Assembly (NCBI GenBank): GCA_964567745.1 | Contig: CAZMNY010000008.1 | Location: forward strand, 62,001-126,000 | Length of the DNA stretch: 64,000 nucleotides | Direction of reading: 5' to 3' | Origin: CAZMNY01 sp964567745 | GTDB lineage: Bacteria; Planctomycetota; Planctomycetia; Pirellulales; Pirellulaceae | Shown here: positions 1-8,487 of the stretch, piece after piece | Layout of the letters: each line of letters begins with the position of its first letter | How positions within the stretch are numbered: the stretch's first letter is position 1 | Program-made: the position numbers and the translations under genes | Notes under the pieces: model-generated | Seen by the model: the letters and a program-made list of their open reading frames with translations, nothing else | What the model was told of the DNA's origin: nothing | The model's database searches: none

Positions 1-1015
1 ATTCACCCGTTCGCATCGGCGTGTTCTGGAAGCAGACTTGTCGGTGGATTGGGATCGGATAGTAAATCTCCGCCCCGATTCCTTGTTGAGCCAAGGTCTC
101 TCGCATGGCGCCACGGGCGTCTCGTGGAACTCGAATCGTAAACTGGTTCCACACGTGACGTCCGTCGATCTCTTGAGGGATCGTGATCTGTTCGTCGAGT
201 CCTCGCTCGGCAAACAGCGCTTGATAGCGCTGAGCGTTGGCGCGACGTTGCTGGGTCCACTCTTCCAAATGGCGGAGTTTGACAGCAAGCGCGGCGGCTT
301 GCATGGTGTCGAGTCGGCTGTTGATGCCCAAAACCTTGTGTTCGTATCGAGGCCGCATTCCATGGGCGGCGAATAGCCGAAGCCGATCGGCTAAGTCTTC
401 ATCGTTCGTGACGAGCATGCCGCCGTCGCCGAGGCCGCCAAGGTTCTTGGTTGGATAGAAGCTGAAGCAGCCGACCTTGCCTAGTGATCCGACGCCTTCA
501 CCATCGAGATTCGACCCGATTGCTTGGGCCGCGTCTTCGACAATCGCCACGTTCGCCTGTTCAGCGATGCGAACGATTTGTTTCATTTTTGCCGGCTGGC
601 CGAACAGGTGAACGGGAATGACGGCTTTGGTCTTCGGCGTGATTGCCCGCTCAATCGAGTCAGGGCAAATGTTGAACGTGTCTGGCTCGATGTCGGCAAA
701 AACGGGCACAGCGCCAAGTCGCGTGATCGCACTGACAGTGGCGAAAAATGTGAAGCTGGGCGCTATGACTTCGTCGCCAGGGCCGACGTCCAAGGCCATC
801 AGGGACAGCAGAAGGGCGTCGCTTCCTGAAGCGCATCCGATGGCGTGTTTCGTTTGACAGAGCGAAGCAACTTGATCTTCAAGTTCTCGAACAGGCATGC
901 CGTGGAGAAAACGTCCCGAGTCAAAAACGTCCGCAAATGCCTGCAGAATCTCGTCGCGAAGGGGTTGATTTCCTCGCTGAACGTCTAGAAGCGGCACTCC
1001 ATTGTTGCTTGCCAT
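1..1015 (-). CDS. DegT/DnrJ/EryC1/StrS family aminotransferase (partial, C-terminus beyond window)
   Basis: PLP-dependent enzyme of the DegT/DnrJ/EryC1/StrS family, which usually transaminates nucleotide-linked keto-sugars for surface polysaccharide or natural-product sugars. About 338 codons are visible and the frame runs off the left edge without a stop, so the C-terminus is missing. Seen directly: N-terminal LLDVQRGNQPLRDEI, the cofactor pocket GCASGSDALLLSL near residue 60, PSFTFFATVSA near 87, EDAAQAIGS near 160, and the internal-aldimine lysine in FSFYPTKNLGGLGDGGM at about K190. The start at 1015 is chosen because AAGGAG sits 7-8 bases upstream; another ATG 4 bases upstream is out of frame. 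No neighbour in the window proves the sugar substrate, though GT2, epimerase and Wzz-like genes lie 10 kb away. Family assignment is firm; substrate is unknown. Confidence 0.93.
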   Translation of the reverse strand, partial: MASNNGVPLLDVQRGNQPLRDEILQAFADVFDSGRFLHGMPVRELEDQVASLCQTKHAIGCASGSDALLLSLMALDVGPGDEVIAPSFTFFATVSAITRLGAVPVFADIEPDTFNICPDSIERAITPKTKAVIPVHLFGQPAKMKQIVRIAEQANVAIVEDAAQAIGSNLDGEGVGSLGKVGCFSFYPTKNLGGLGDGGMLVTNDEDLADRLRLFAAHGMRPRYEHKVLGINSRLDTMQAAALAVKLRHLEEWTQQRRANAQRYQALFAERGLDEQITIPQEIDGRHVWNQFTIRVPRDARGAMRETLAQQGIGAEIYYPIPIHRQVCFQNTPMRTGE

Positions 1016-1139
1016 CCATGGGCTCCTTGCCGTCGGTATCGAACGGAAGAAGGATAGGCGTGGCTTCGAGTTTGGTCAAGGCGTGATCGCGTTCGCTATA
1101 AGTGCCTATTTTGCCACGATTTAAGCGATCTGTTAGGCG

Positions 1140-2129
1140 TCAATTCAGACGGTAGACGCGCAGCGCGTTGTCGTGGAGCAGCTTTTTCTGCTCCTCGACT
1201 GGTCGCCCCGCGATCACTTGGCGCAACGCGTTGACCCATTGTTTGTATGAGCCACCCAATTTGCACACCGGCCAATCGCCTCCAAAAACGACCCGATCGG
1301 GGCCGAATTCATCGAGGCAGAAATTGATGATGGGTGCCAGTTGCTCTGGATTCCAATCTGGTTTGGGCGCGCGAGCGATGATGCCCGAAATCTTGCACGC
1401 CACGTTGGACAACTTGGCTAGCTTCGAGATGGATCGCTTCCACGGATCGACTTTGTGAGTCGGTGTTGCGTTGCGGTCCTTCTCGGCAATGAACGCGTTG
1501 GGATCCGCGTTGCCGCAGTGGTCCACAACAAATGTCGTGTCTTTGCACAAAGCCGCCAGTCTTGCTCCGTCATCGAGTTCCGTCGGCCTCATACACAAGT
1601 CGTAATTGAGGCTGTTGTCTCCGAGAAACTTCATCGAGCCGACGAATTGTCGTTCCAGGCAGAGTCCCTTTTTCGCGGTGGGCACGTGCAGCACCTGCCG
1701 AACGCCTTTGACGTATCCACCCACAAGAAGCGGCGTCAAATAATCGGCGAATCCAGCTTGGTTGGGTCGTCCCGAAATGACCGCAGCGACCGTAGGGTGT
1801 TTCTCGCTCTTCGCCAGAGCAATAACATGCTTCGCTTCTCGCACCTGATCACGCGGATGAACGTCGACTTCCATATAGATCGCGTTGACGACGTTGAGCC
1901 CCTTGGTTGCGTTCAAGTAGTCGTCGGTGACATGGTTGGACGCGAGCACTGCGGGCGCGCCATCGAGCCACGGCGGCTTGAACATCTTCAAGTCCCAAAG
2001 GTGCTGATGGGTGTCGATGATTGGCAGAGGAGCGTTCGCGCTGTCGGCTGCGCCCATGGAGGCGCTAGTCGACAGACCAGCCAACAGAGAAAACGAGGCG
2101 GATGATTGCAGAAATCTTCGGCGCTGCAT
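1140..2129 (-). CDS. Exported amidohydrolase family (TIM-barrel, amidohydrolase 2) protein
   Basis: Metal-dependent hydrolase of the amidohydrolase-2 family (PF04909 type), 329 residues. The N-terminus is a twin-arginine type signal, MQRRRFLQSSASFSLLAGL followed by an Ala/Ser-rich cleavage region, so the product should act in the periplasm. The first barrel strand carries IIDTHQHLWD (metal-binding HxH) near residue 36; TFVVDHCGN near 200 and FGGDWPV near 284 supply the other expected His/Asp positions of the family. Relatives include lactone hydrolases such as fuconolactonases and 2-pyrone-4,6-dicarboxylate lactonase, so a lactone or sugar-acid substrate is plausible but not shown. The gene stands alone on the minus strand, 124 bases before the aminotransferase start, with only a weak GGAT upstream of its ATG. 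Confidence 0.88.
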   Translation of the reverse strand: MQRRRFLQSSASFSLLAGLSTSASMGAADSANAPLPIIDTHQHLWDLKMFKPPWLDGAPAVLASNHVTDDYLNATKGLNVVNAIYMEVDVHPRDQVREAKHVIALAKSEKHPTVAAVISGRPNQAGFADYLTPLLVGGYVKGVRQVLHVPTAKKGLCLERQFVGSMKFLGDNSLNYDLCMRPTELDDGARLAALCKDTTFVVDHCGNADPNAFIAEKDRNATPTHKVDPWKRSISKLAKLSNVACKISGIIARAPKPDWNPEQLAPIINFCLDEFGPDRVVFGGDWPVCKLGGSYKQWVNALRQVIAGRPVEEQKKLLHDNALRVYRLN

Positions 2130-2269
2130 GTCGGCGATCCAAATGGACTGAAATTGTCTAGGGCGAGAGCATATCGTAGCTCATCGCGCAAACAATTCCC
2201 AATCGCAGCGGCTATCTTGCTCGGAGCTCATTTGTCCCCGTTGCCGAAGGCAAGGCGGCTATAAAACGC

Positions 2270-2377
2270 CTAGTGCTGCGTTACGCCTTAGTTTTAGGGT
2301 GGCGCACCCGATTCGCCGTGGCGGGCGTTGACCAAACGAATTGTCGATCCCAATTCCAAGCTGTAACACAGCACTAG
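2270..2377. repeat. 108-bp palindromic-ended intergenic element (copy 1, MITE-like)
   Basis: The stretch starts with CTAGTGCTGCGTTAC (2270-2284) and ends with GTAACACAGCACTAG (2363-2377); the ends are inverted repeats matching at 14 of 15 positions. A second element with the same CTAGTGC/GCACTAG ends and nearly the same length lies at 17250-17356. It carries no open frame of note and sits between the HDOD gene and the amidohydrolase. Size and ends suggest a small non-autonomous mobile element or structured intergenic repeat; no transposase is present in the window. Confidence 0.7.
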
Positions 2378-2398
2378 CCTGCGGCGCACGGGTTGCAA

Positions 2399-3511
2399 CT
2401 AGCTGGCCATCCTCGGCAAATTGGGTTGCATCGATCGCAGTTGATCTAGGGCGCGGTCGAGTCCGGCGTCTTGCAGATAGCAGTGGTCCGTGTCGAGCTC
2501 TTGATGCAGACAAGCGTCAGCTGCATGGACTGCGGACAATGCGGACAGTCCGTCGTGTCGTCGCCCTCGGCGAGGTTCGTGGTGAAATTGTGCGGCCTCT
2601 CTCACCGATGTCGGCATGGCCCAAACCGAGGCCAGGAAAACGCCGGCTTGCATGTGATCGATTCCCATAACGCGTCGCTCGACTTGCCAAAGAGAGCGGT
2701 CCAATTGGTCGGCGAGAAGATGGAGCTGGCCATATTCGTCGGGCGCGATCACCGCGAGGGCGAGTCGGCCGATGTCGTGAATCAAGCCAGCGAGCTGAAA
2801 GTCGTTGCAATCGCGATCGGGTTGGCGGCAATGGCGTCCGACGTCTCGAGCCAGGTCGGCGGCTCTAGTCGATTCGGTGTGGAAATGATCGACATCGAAA
2901 CCCCGAATGGAAACGCGCTCGCTGACAATCTGCACGAGTTCGGTCCATTGACGAGGCGTCAGGGTCTCGGCGTAGTCGCCCGGGCTGATTTGCGCATCGC
3001 GCGGGCCGCCTTGATGCTTGAGCAGCGCTGCGGCCAACGCAACGTCTCGTTGTGCCCAATGTTTTCGCGTTTCGGCCTGACAACTTGGCTGAGAGGCTAA
3101 TCCGTACAGATCGCTATGGCTTGGCAGCGCGTCGATCTCGAGCAAGGCTTGGCGGACGTCTCTATCCTCGACAAGCGAGCGAGCGTGGACGACGTCTTGA
3201 GCGAGTTCATCGATGCACGCCGGATGACGTCGGTCGACGATTCGATGAAACAGTGAAAGGTCAGAGAATTCCTGGTCTGGCGAATCGGAATTCAGCAGAA
3301 CGCGGATCACATCCGGCTTGACTCGGCGAACGTCTCGCAACGCTTCGCGCCAATTGGGCATCGTCGCGTCGGCGATGAATACATCGGAGCGAATGGCGGC
3401 GGCGAGGTCGAGCGTGTCGCTAAAACTACGCACCCGCCATCTGACCAGCTTCGACTTGGCGCTGAATGTCTCGCCATTGCTGTGCGAACCGAAACAATGA
3501 AGCTCCAACAT
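2399..3511 (-). CDS. Receiver-like plus HDOD domain signalling protein
   Basis: About 370 residues. The N-terminal part resembles a CheY-type receiver: DVFIADATMPNW (phospho-acceptor-like Asp region) is followed by the strand VIRVLLNSDSP, but the acidic pocket is incomplete, so it may not be phosphorylated. The C-terminal two-thirds matches an HDOD domain, with AGLIHDIGRLALAV near residue 243 and IDHMQAGVFLASVW near 285. HDOD proteins are regulatory outputs often linked to c-di-GMP, chemotaxis or cell-cycle control. The frame is open to 3667, but the start at 3511 is preferred because the fold begins there (MLELHCFG) and a longer product would overlap the divergent methylase promoter. The shine-dalgarno sequence is weak at either start. 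Confidence 0.75.
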   Translation of the reverse strand: MLELHCFGSHSNGETFSAKSKLVRWRVRSFSDTLDLAAAIRSDVFIADATMPNWREALRDVRRVKPDVIRVLLNSDSPDQEFSDLSLFHRIVDRRHPACIDELAQDVVHARSLVEDRDVRQALLEIDALPSHSDLYGLASQPSCQAETRKHWAQRDVALAAALLKHQGGPRDAQISPGDYAETLTPRQWTELVQIVSERVSIRGFDVDHFHTESTRAADLARDVGRHCRQPDRDCNDFQLAGLIHDIGRLALAVIAPDEYGQLHLLADQLDRSLWQVERRVMGIDHMQAGVFLASVWAMPTSVREAAQFHHEPRRGRRHDGLSALSAVHAADACLHQELDTDHCYLQDAGLDRALDQLRSMQPNLPRMAS

Positions 3512-3742
3512 TACTGCACCCGCTTTTCTCGAAAGATCGTTTTGGCCGACCGGTGGAAACACCGAAAGAAATGAGAGCGCAAAGGGGGAACGCCTATCTA
3601 AAACGTACGTTACAATGAGGCCGCAGGCGGTCGGGAAATTGCATTTTCTCATGCCTTGTCGGACCACAGGGCGTCGGCCATTTTCGCCTGCCCAGCATGG
3701 CCAGCCGAAAAACGCGTTTCGTCAGGCGAGGCCGAGTTTTGG

Positions 3743-6400
3743 ATGTCGAGTGAAGGGAATCGAGTTTTGCCGCCATCGTCGCCGCAGTCATATTCGGAAC
3801 TGATCTCGGATGTGCATGCGTCGCTGTCCCAAGCCGGCTCAGCTTTCTCCACGCTGCGGCTCGCTGTTGAGGATTCGCTAGACCATGGCGTGAGCGACGA
3901 TGATTTTGTCGGCCAGTCCGTGCAAACGATGTTGCTCCTCCGCCGTTTTGACGAGGTGGAAGCGGGGCGACTCAGCTCGGCTGGGCTATTGCGGAACTGG
4001 CTGCTTCAGCAACGAAGCTTGGATTGGCAAACTCTGTTGTCGGCGTACGACGACTGGCGAGAGTCTGCCATCGATTTCCCGCTGACCGGCTCGTTGTCCG
4101 CTGGCGACTGGCATGACTATGGGCCGTTTCTGGCGGAAATCGATCCGAGTAGGCGCAATAAGCGAGGGGTCTTCTATACGCCGCCTGAAGTCGCGCGCTT
4201 CATTGTGGCCGAAGTCGACCGATGCCTTCGCGAAGAGTGGGGCGGTGCCGAGGGGATTGGATTGTTTGGCGAGCTCGGCAGGGGCTGGACATTGTCCGAT
4301 CCCGCAGTGGGCTCAGCGGTCTTTCTCTGCGCCGTCATCGAACAATTGGCGGAGCAATTCAGGTCGGCCAACGGCGACTTCGCGATCGGAGACGCTGAGT
4401 TCACTGAATGGATGCGAACGGCGCTTGGCCAGATGCAAGGTCGAGATGTGTTGCTTCCGGCCTGTGTTCTAGCCCACTTGCGAATTGTGGTTGAGTTGCA
4501 GCGAGTTGGCTACGACCTGGAGAACGTCGCTCAGATTGACGTCCGCTTGGCAAACAGCCTGGCACAACCGAATCATTCCGAGACGGTTTCGAGTCGAATG
4601 CCAACAACCAAGTTGATAATCGTCGGCAACCCGCCGTTTTCGGGGATCTCGCAGAACCGCAACGATTGGATCGATTCGCTAATGCGAGATCCTCGTCGAG
4701 GTTACTACTGCGTTGACGGCGAACGTCTCAGAGAACGGAAGCTTTGGCTCAGTGACGACTACGTGAAATTCTTTCGAGCCGCGCAGGACCGAATTGAGAG
4801 GGCAGGGGAGGGGATCCTTGGTTTTGTCACCAACCAAGCGATGATCGACAACGCGACGTTTCGCGGCATGCGGTGGAGTTTGCAGCAGACGTTCCAGCGA
4901 CACACGATCATCGACTTGCATGGAAACCGAAAACGAAAGGAAGTCGACTCCAACGGCCAGCTCGATCAGAACGTGTTCGAGATCGAGCAGGGCGTCGCAA
5001 TCTGCTTGATGCGACGGCGAAATTCGAACGGCAGTCGGCGAGTCGAGCAAGCGCCCTCGCTGGTGAATTCGACGGAGTTAGAGCACGCTGACTTGTACGG
5101 CGATCGCGTCAGCAAGCTGGCTCGGCTGAAGGCTTGCGCGAGTCGAGCTGCCGAACTGCCTTGTACTCAATTCCGTTCATCGGCGCCTCACTACTTGTTG
5201 TCGCCGTTGAAAGAGTGTGAGCGATTTAGTTTGGGTTGCTCGCTGCCCGATTTGTTTCCTGTCAATTCAACCGCGCCCTTGACAGCGCGTGATCGTGTCG
5301 TTGTCGCGTTTACTGAGACGGAACTGTTGGACAGAATGGAGCGGTTTCGGGATTTGACGACAAGTGACGAGGCAATTCGGGCGGAGCTGTTTGGCCGCAA
5401 GTTAGATTCGCTTCAGCGTCGCGGTCGCCGTCAGATGGAATATCCGCCTGGTGACACTCGTGGATGGCGACTCGAGGACGCTCGTCGATCGATGTCGCAA
5501 GACGACAATTGGCGAAGTCATACTCGCGATTGTCTGTACCGGCCGTATGATCACCGTCGTGTCTACTGGTCCCCGACGATGATCGACTGGCCTCGCCCCG
5601 CTGTCTCGAAACATCTCGTTGACGGAAACAACCTGGTGCTGATCTCGCGCAGGCTCGAGCCTCCCAATTCGAAGGGGACTTTTCTTTGGGCCTGTACGGG
5701 GCTGGCGCTGGACGGCGTCATTCGATCGGACAATCGAGGAAGCGAATCACTCTATCCCGTCTTGTTGTCGGCCGACAATGGCTTGCCAAACATTGAGACG
5801 AGTTGGCTCGATGCGCTTAGCCGGCGCTGCGGGCTTGAGCTGACGTCGGAGCGTCGAGGCGATCTGACGAACAACGTCGGCGCCTTGGATGTCGCCGAGT
5901 TCGCCTACGCCCAGTTGCAATCGCCTCGCTACGTAAATCGATTTGCCGACAATCTCAGGCAAGAGTTTCCTCGCGTGTTCTTGCCCCAAGATCGCGAGTC
6001 GTTTGTGTCTCTTTGTCGAATTGGCTGCCAGTTGCTTGCATGGCATTTGTCCGAACAGTGGTCGACGGACGGGTTTCCGTCACTTGGCCCCGCGATCGGG
6101 ATGAACGTGGACGAGCCGGAGATTCGGTCCGTGATTTGCGCTCCTTATCCAACTTGGGCGAACAACCGTGTGGAAATCGCCGAGGGCGACGTCATCGCGT
6201 CGGCGTCGCGCGAGGTCTGGGATTTTCACGTCGGCTCGCACCAGGTTTGCTACAAATGGCTCAAGGATCGACGAGGTCGAGTGTTGTCGTCGAGTGAGCG
6301 GCGTCATTACCATCGCATGTTGACTGCGATTGAGGCCACGATCGTGCTCCGTGCGTCGATTCCGGGCGATGTCGACGAGCAGGGGATTTGGCGGATTTGA
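3743..6400 (+). CDS. N-6 adenine-specific DNA methylase with type ISP-like C-terminal domain, no nuclease or helicase
   Basis: About 885 residues from the ATG at 3743; the frame also allows 3656. Seen: RRNKRGVFYTPPEVARFIV near residue 140, the usual entry to the catalytic domain of type IIG/ISP/I N6-adenine methylases; motif I DPAVGSAVFL near 186, where the usual GSG is GSA; motif IV NPPFSG near 296. Near residue 599 the block YRPYDHRRVYW followed by DWPRP matches the start of the type ISP C-terminal (target recognition) region. Classical ISP enzymes such as LlaGI are about 1,500 residues with N-terminal Mrr nuclease and DEAD helicase; here only about 140 unrelated residues precede the methylase and no restriction gene flanks it. 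Inference: an orphan modification or epigenetic methylase, or part of a phage-defence set elsewhere. Confidence 0.85.
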   Translation: MSSEGNRVLPPSSPQSYSELISDVHASLSQAGSAFSTLRLAVEDSLDHGVSDDDFVGQSVQTMLLLRRFDEVEAGRLSSAGLLRNWLLQQRSLDWQTLLSAYDDWRESAIDFPLTGSLSAGDWHDYGPFLAEIDPSRRNKRGVFYTPPEVARFIVAEVDRCLREEWGGAEGIGLFGELGRGWTLSDPAVGSAVFLCAVIEQLAEQFRSANGDFAIGDAEFTEWMRTALGQMQGRDVLLPACVLAHLRIVVELQRVGYDLENVAQIDVRLANSLAQPNHSETVSSRMPTTKLIIVGNPPFSGISQNRNDWIDSLMRDPRRGYYCVDGERLRERKLWLSDDYVKFFRAAQDRIERAGEGILGFVTNQAMIDNATFRGMRWSLQQTFQRHTIIDLHGNRKRKEVDSNGQLDQNVFEIEQGVAICLMRRRNSNGSRRVEQAPSLVNSTELEHADLYGDRVSKLARLKACASRAAELPCTQFRSSAPHYLLSPLKECERFSLGCSLPDLFPVNSTAPLTARDRVVVAFTETELLDRMERFRDLTTSDEAIRAELFGRKLDSLQRRGRRQMEYPPGDTRGWRLEDARRSMSQDDNWRSHTRDCLYRPYDHRRVYWSPTMIDWPRPAVSKHLVDGNNLVLISRRLEPPNSKGTFLWACTGLALDGVIRSDNRGSESLYPVLLSADNGLPNIETSWLDALSRRCGLELTSERRGDLTNNVGALDVAEFAYAQLQSPRYVNRFADNLRQEFPRVFLPQDRESFVSLCRIGCQLLAWHLSEQWSTDGFPSLGPAIGMNVDEPEIRSVICAPYPTWANNRVEIAEGDVIASASREVWDFHVGSHQVCYKWLKDRRGRVLSSSERRHYHRMLTAIEATIVLRASIPGDVDEQGIWRI

Positions 6401-6468
6401 GTCGTGGCCGCCTGCTGAATTGTTCGTTCTGTTGACATGAAGGGTTCAGCCGGTGATAAAGGTTGATG

Positions 6469-6499
6469 CGTCAAATGCGTAGATAGTCGTCATTTGACG
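6469..6499. promoter_or_regulatory. Perfect 9-bp inverted repeat between methylase and DUF1559 genes
   Basis: CGTCAAATG (6469-6477) and CATTTGACG (6491-6499) are exact inverted repeats separated by 13 bases, 69 bases after the methylase stop and 187 bases before the first DUF1559 gene. No T-run follows, so an operator-like site is as likely as a weak terminator. The rest of 6401-6685 shows no gene. Confidence 0.3.
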
Positions 6500-6685
6500 G
6501 AATCGCGACTGGCCATAAAGGGCGCTCAGCCGTGAGACGAGTTCAGCCACGAGACAATGGCGCGGATTCGTCCGTCCTTTTTGTCGCTTGCTAATTTCGG
6601 CGCCGACCACTGTGTGCATTGTTCGCCCATCGATGATGGGTCGCGCGAGTGTGTTTGTTTGCCCAGATAGAGCGAGGATCTAGAA

Positions 6686-7522
6686 ATGCCGATTCCATTC
6701 AATTGTCCGCATTGCGGCAATCACTCCACCGTGGCCGATCACTACGCAGGGCAAACCGGTCCGTGCGCGGCCTGTGGCGAAAAGATCACGATACCGTTGG
6801 CCGTCCCGAAGAAGTCCGGCAGCTCGTGCGCGATGATCGCTATCGTTGTCGGCGTTGTCGGATTTGGCTTTCTTATGATCGTGGGAGTGCTTCTGGCGCT
6901 GCTGCTACCGGCAGTTCAGTCGGCTCGTTCCGCCGCGCAAAGGATGGCCAGTCAAAACAACATGAAGCAGATCGCGCTGGCGATGCATAATTATCACGAC
7001 GTATACAATACGTTGCCGCCAGCCTACATCCCGAACGACGACGGCTCGCCGAGAACGAGCTGGCGAGTGCTGGTGCTTCCCTTCCTCGAAGGCCAAGCGG
7101 TGCACCAAATGTACGACATGGGGCAAAACTGGGACCATCCGGACAATGCGCCCGTCAGGCAAACCCCCATGGCGATTTTTCGTTCGCCCCGTTCGATCAG
7201 CCCAAATCAGCTGGAAACCGGTTACGTTTTGATTACCGGTAAAGGGACCGCATTCGACGGCGCTAAGGCATCGAAGTTTAGACACTTGTTGGACGGCACT
7301 TCTAATACTGTCTTGGCCATTGAGGTGCAAGGCCATGGCGTCGAGTGGAGTCAACCCAAGGACGTCGACATCAGCGAGTTGCCCAAGTTATTGCAGTCAG
7401 GCACCGTCGGAAACCTTGGTACTGTCACCGTCATGATGGCGGATGGCTCGGTGCAGAACCTGCCATTAACTGGCGCAGCGACACAGCTCCAAAACATGGC
7501 TCGAATCGCTGACCAAAAGTAG
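6686..7522 (+). CDS. Zinc-ribbon / DUF1559-type protein, paralogue 1 of 3
   Basis: 278 residues; ATG preceded by GAGGA. The first 35 residues are a zinc ribbon (CPHCGNHSTVADHYAGQTG then CAACGEKITIP). One hydrophobic segment follows at about 48-75 (VVGVVGFGFLMIVGVLLALLL), leading into LPAVQSARSAAQRMASQNN and the DUF1559 signature MKQIALAMHNYHDVYNTLPP. Later blocks include GSPRTSWRVLVLPFLE, LDGTSNTVLAIEV and the C-terminal VMMADGSVQNLP. DUF1559 proteins are abundant in planctomycetes and usually carry a prepilin-like N-terminus; here a zinc ribbon plus membrane helix replaces it, so the ribbon should face the cytoplasm and the H-x-Y-H-D domain the periplasm. Function is unknown. It is followed after 61 bases by a close paralogue. 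Confidence 0.88.
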   Translation: MPIPFNCPHCGNHSTVADHYAGQTGPCAACGEKITIPLAVPKKSGSSCAMIAIVVGVVGFGFLMIVGVLLALLLPAVQSARSAAQRMASQNNMKQIALAMHNYHDVYNTLPPAYIPNDDGSPRTSWRVLVLPFLEGQAVHQMYDMGQNWDHPDNAPVRQTPMAIFRSPRSISPNQLETGYVLITGKGTAFDGAKASKFRHLLDGTSNTVLAIEVQGHGVEWSQPKDVDISELPKLLQSGTVGNLGTVTVMMADGSVQNLPLTGAATQLQNMARIADQK

Positions 7523-7583
7523 TGGTACTTTTTCCGCCATGTTTTGTTCGAAACTCCTTCAGCTTTCTTCATAAGAGAACGAC

Positions 7584-8471
7584 ATGTCTATTCCGTTTAC
7601 TTGTCCGCATTGCGGAAAGAGCTCGGTTGTCGCGGAGCAATACGCGGGCCAGGTTGGCCCATGCGCCTCATGCGGTCAGCAAATCACCATTCCGGGGTCC
7701 GGGCCATTCGCTGGGGACATGGACGTGAAGAACTTGGGGCCGCACGCCGCGCCCCCCAAGAAGTCGTCCAACACGGGTCTGATTGTGATCGGCTGCGCCG
7801 GTGCGGGAGGATGCTTGTTTCTCGCCTTGCCCATCTTGATCGCCCTACTATTGCCCGCCGTTCAAGCGGCTCGAAACGCGGCGCGACGGCAACAGAGTTC
7901 GAATAACCTCAAGCAGATCGGTTTGGCGCTGCACAACTATCACGACACATTTCGAACCTTCCCGCCAGCCTACATTCCTAACGATGACGGTTCTCCCAGA
8001 ACTAGTTGGAGAACGCTGGTCTTGCCGTTTATCGAACGTGCCGACCTTCACAACCAGTATGACTTCGGCGTCAATTGGGACGACCCCGCAAACGCCCAAG
8101 TCCGGTACTCTTCGATTCCCGTCTACACGTCGCCTCACGCGGCGACGTCGATACCCAACGGTACGAATTATTTCGTGATCACCGGGCCCGGTACGATGTA
8201 TGACGAGGCCAAGGCAAGCAAGATTGCAAACATCTTGGATGGCACGTCAAATACGATCATGGCGGTTGAAGTGGTCGGCCACAGCGTGGAATGGGCGCAG
8301 CCGTCGGACATCCACATCGACGAACTTGATCAGATGTTCGCGTCCGGAGCTTTTGACGGCGCGGGGCCGATGATCTCCGTGCTGATGGCGGACGGTTCAG
8401 TTAGAAGCATGTCGATTGGCGAAGCTCAAGCCAGCCTCAAAAGCATGGCGCTCGTTAGCGACGGACGTTAG
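7584..8471 (+). CDS. Zinc-ribbon / DUF1559-type protein, paralogue 2 of 3
   Basis: 295 residues. Same architecture as the gene before it: N-terminal ribbon CPHCGKSSVVAEQYAGQVG then CASCGQQITIPG, a Pro/Lys linker, a membrane helix at about 67-92 (LIVIGCAGAGGCLFLALPIL), then NNLKQIGLALHNYHDTFRT and GSPRTSWRTLVLPFIE. The blocks YFVITGPGTMYDEAKASK, LDGTSNTIMAVEV and VLMADGSVRSM align with the other two copies. The ATG is preceded by AAGAGAACGAC. A spacing of 61 bases upstream and 16 bases downstream suggests a three-gene operon that arose by tandem duplication. Cellular role unknown. Confidence 0.88.
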   Translation: MSIPFTCPHCGKSSVVAEQYAGQVGPCASCGQQITIPGSGPFAGDMDVKNLGPHAAPPKKSSNTGLIVIGCAGAGGCLFLALPILIALLLPAVQAARNAARRQQSSNNLKQIGLALHNYHDTFRTFPPAYIPNDDGSPRTSWRTLVLPFIERADLHNQYDFGVNWDDPANAQVRYSSIPVYTSPHAATSIPNGTNYFVITGPGTMYDEAKASKIANILDGTSNTIMAVEVVGHSVEWAQPSDIHIDELDQMFASGAFDGAGPMISVLMADGSVRSMSIGEAQASLKSMALVSDGR

Positions 8472-8487
8472 CGAATAGAGGGACACC

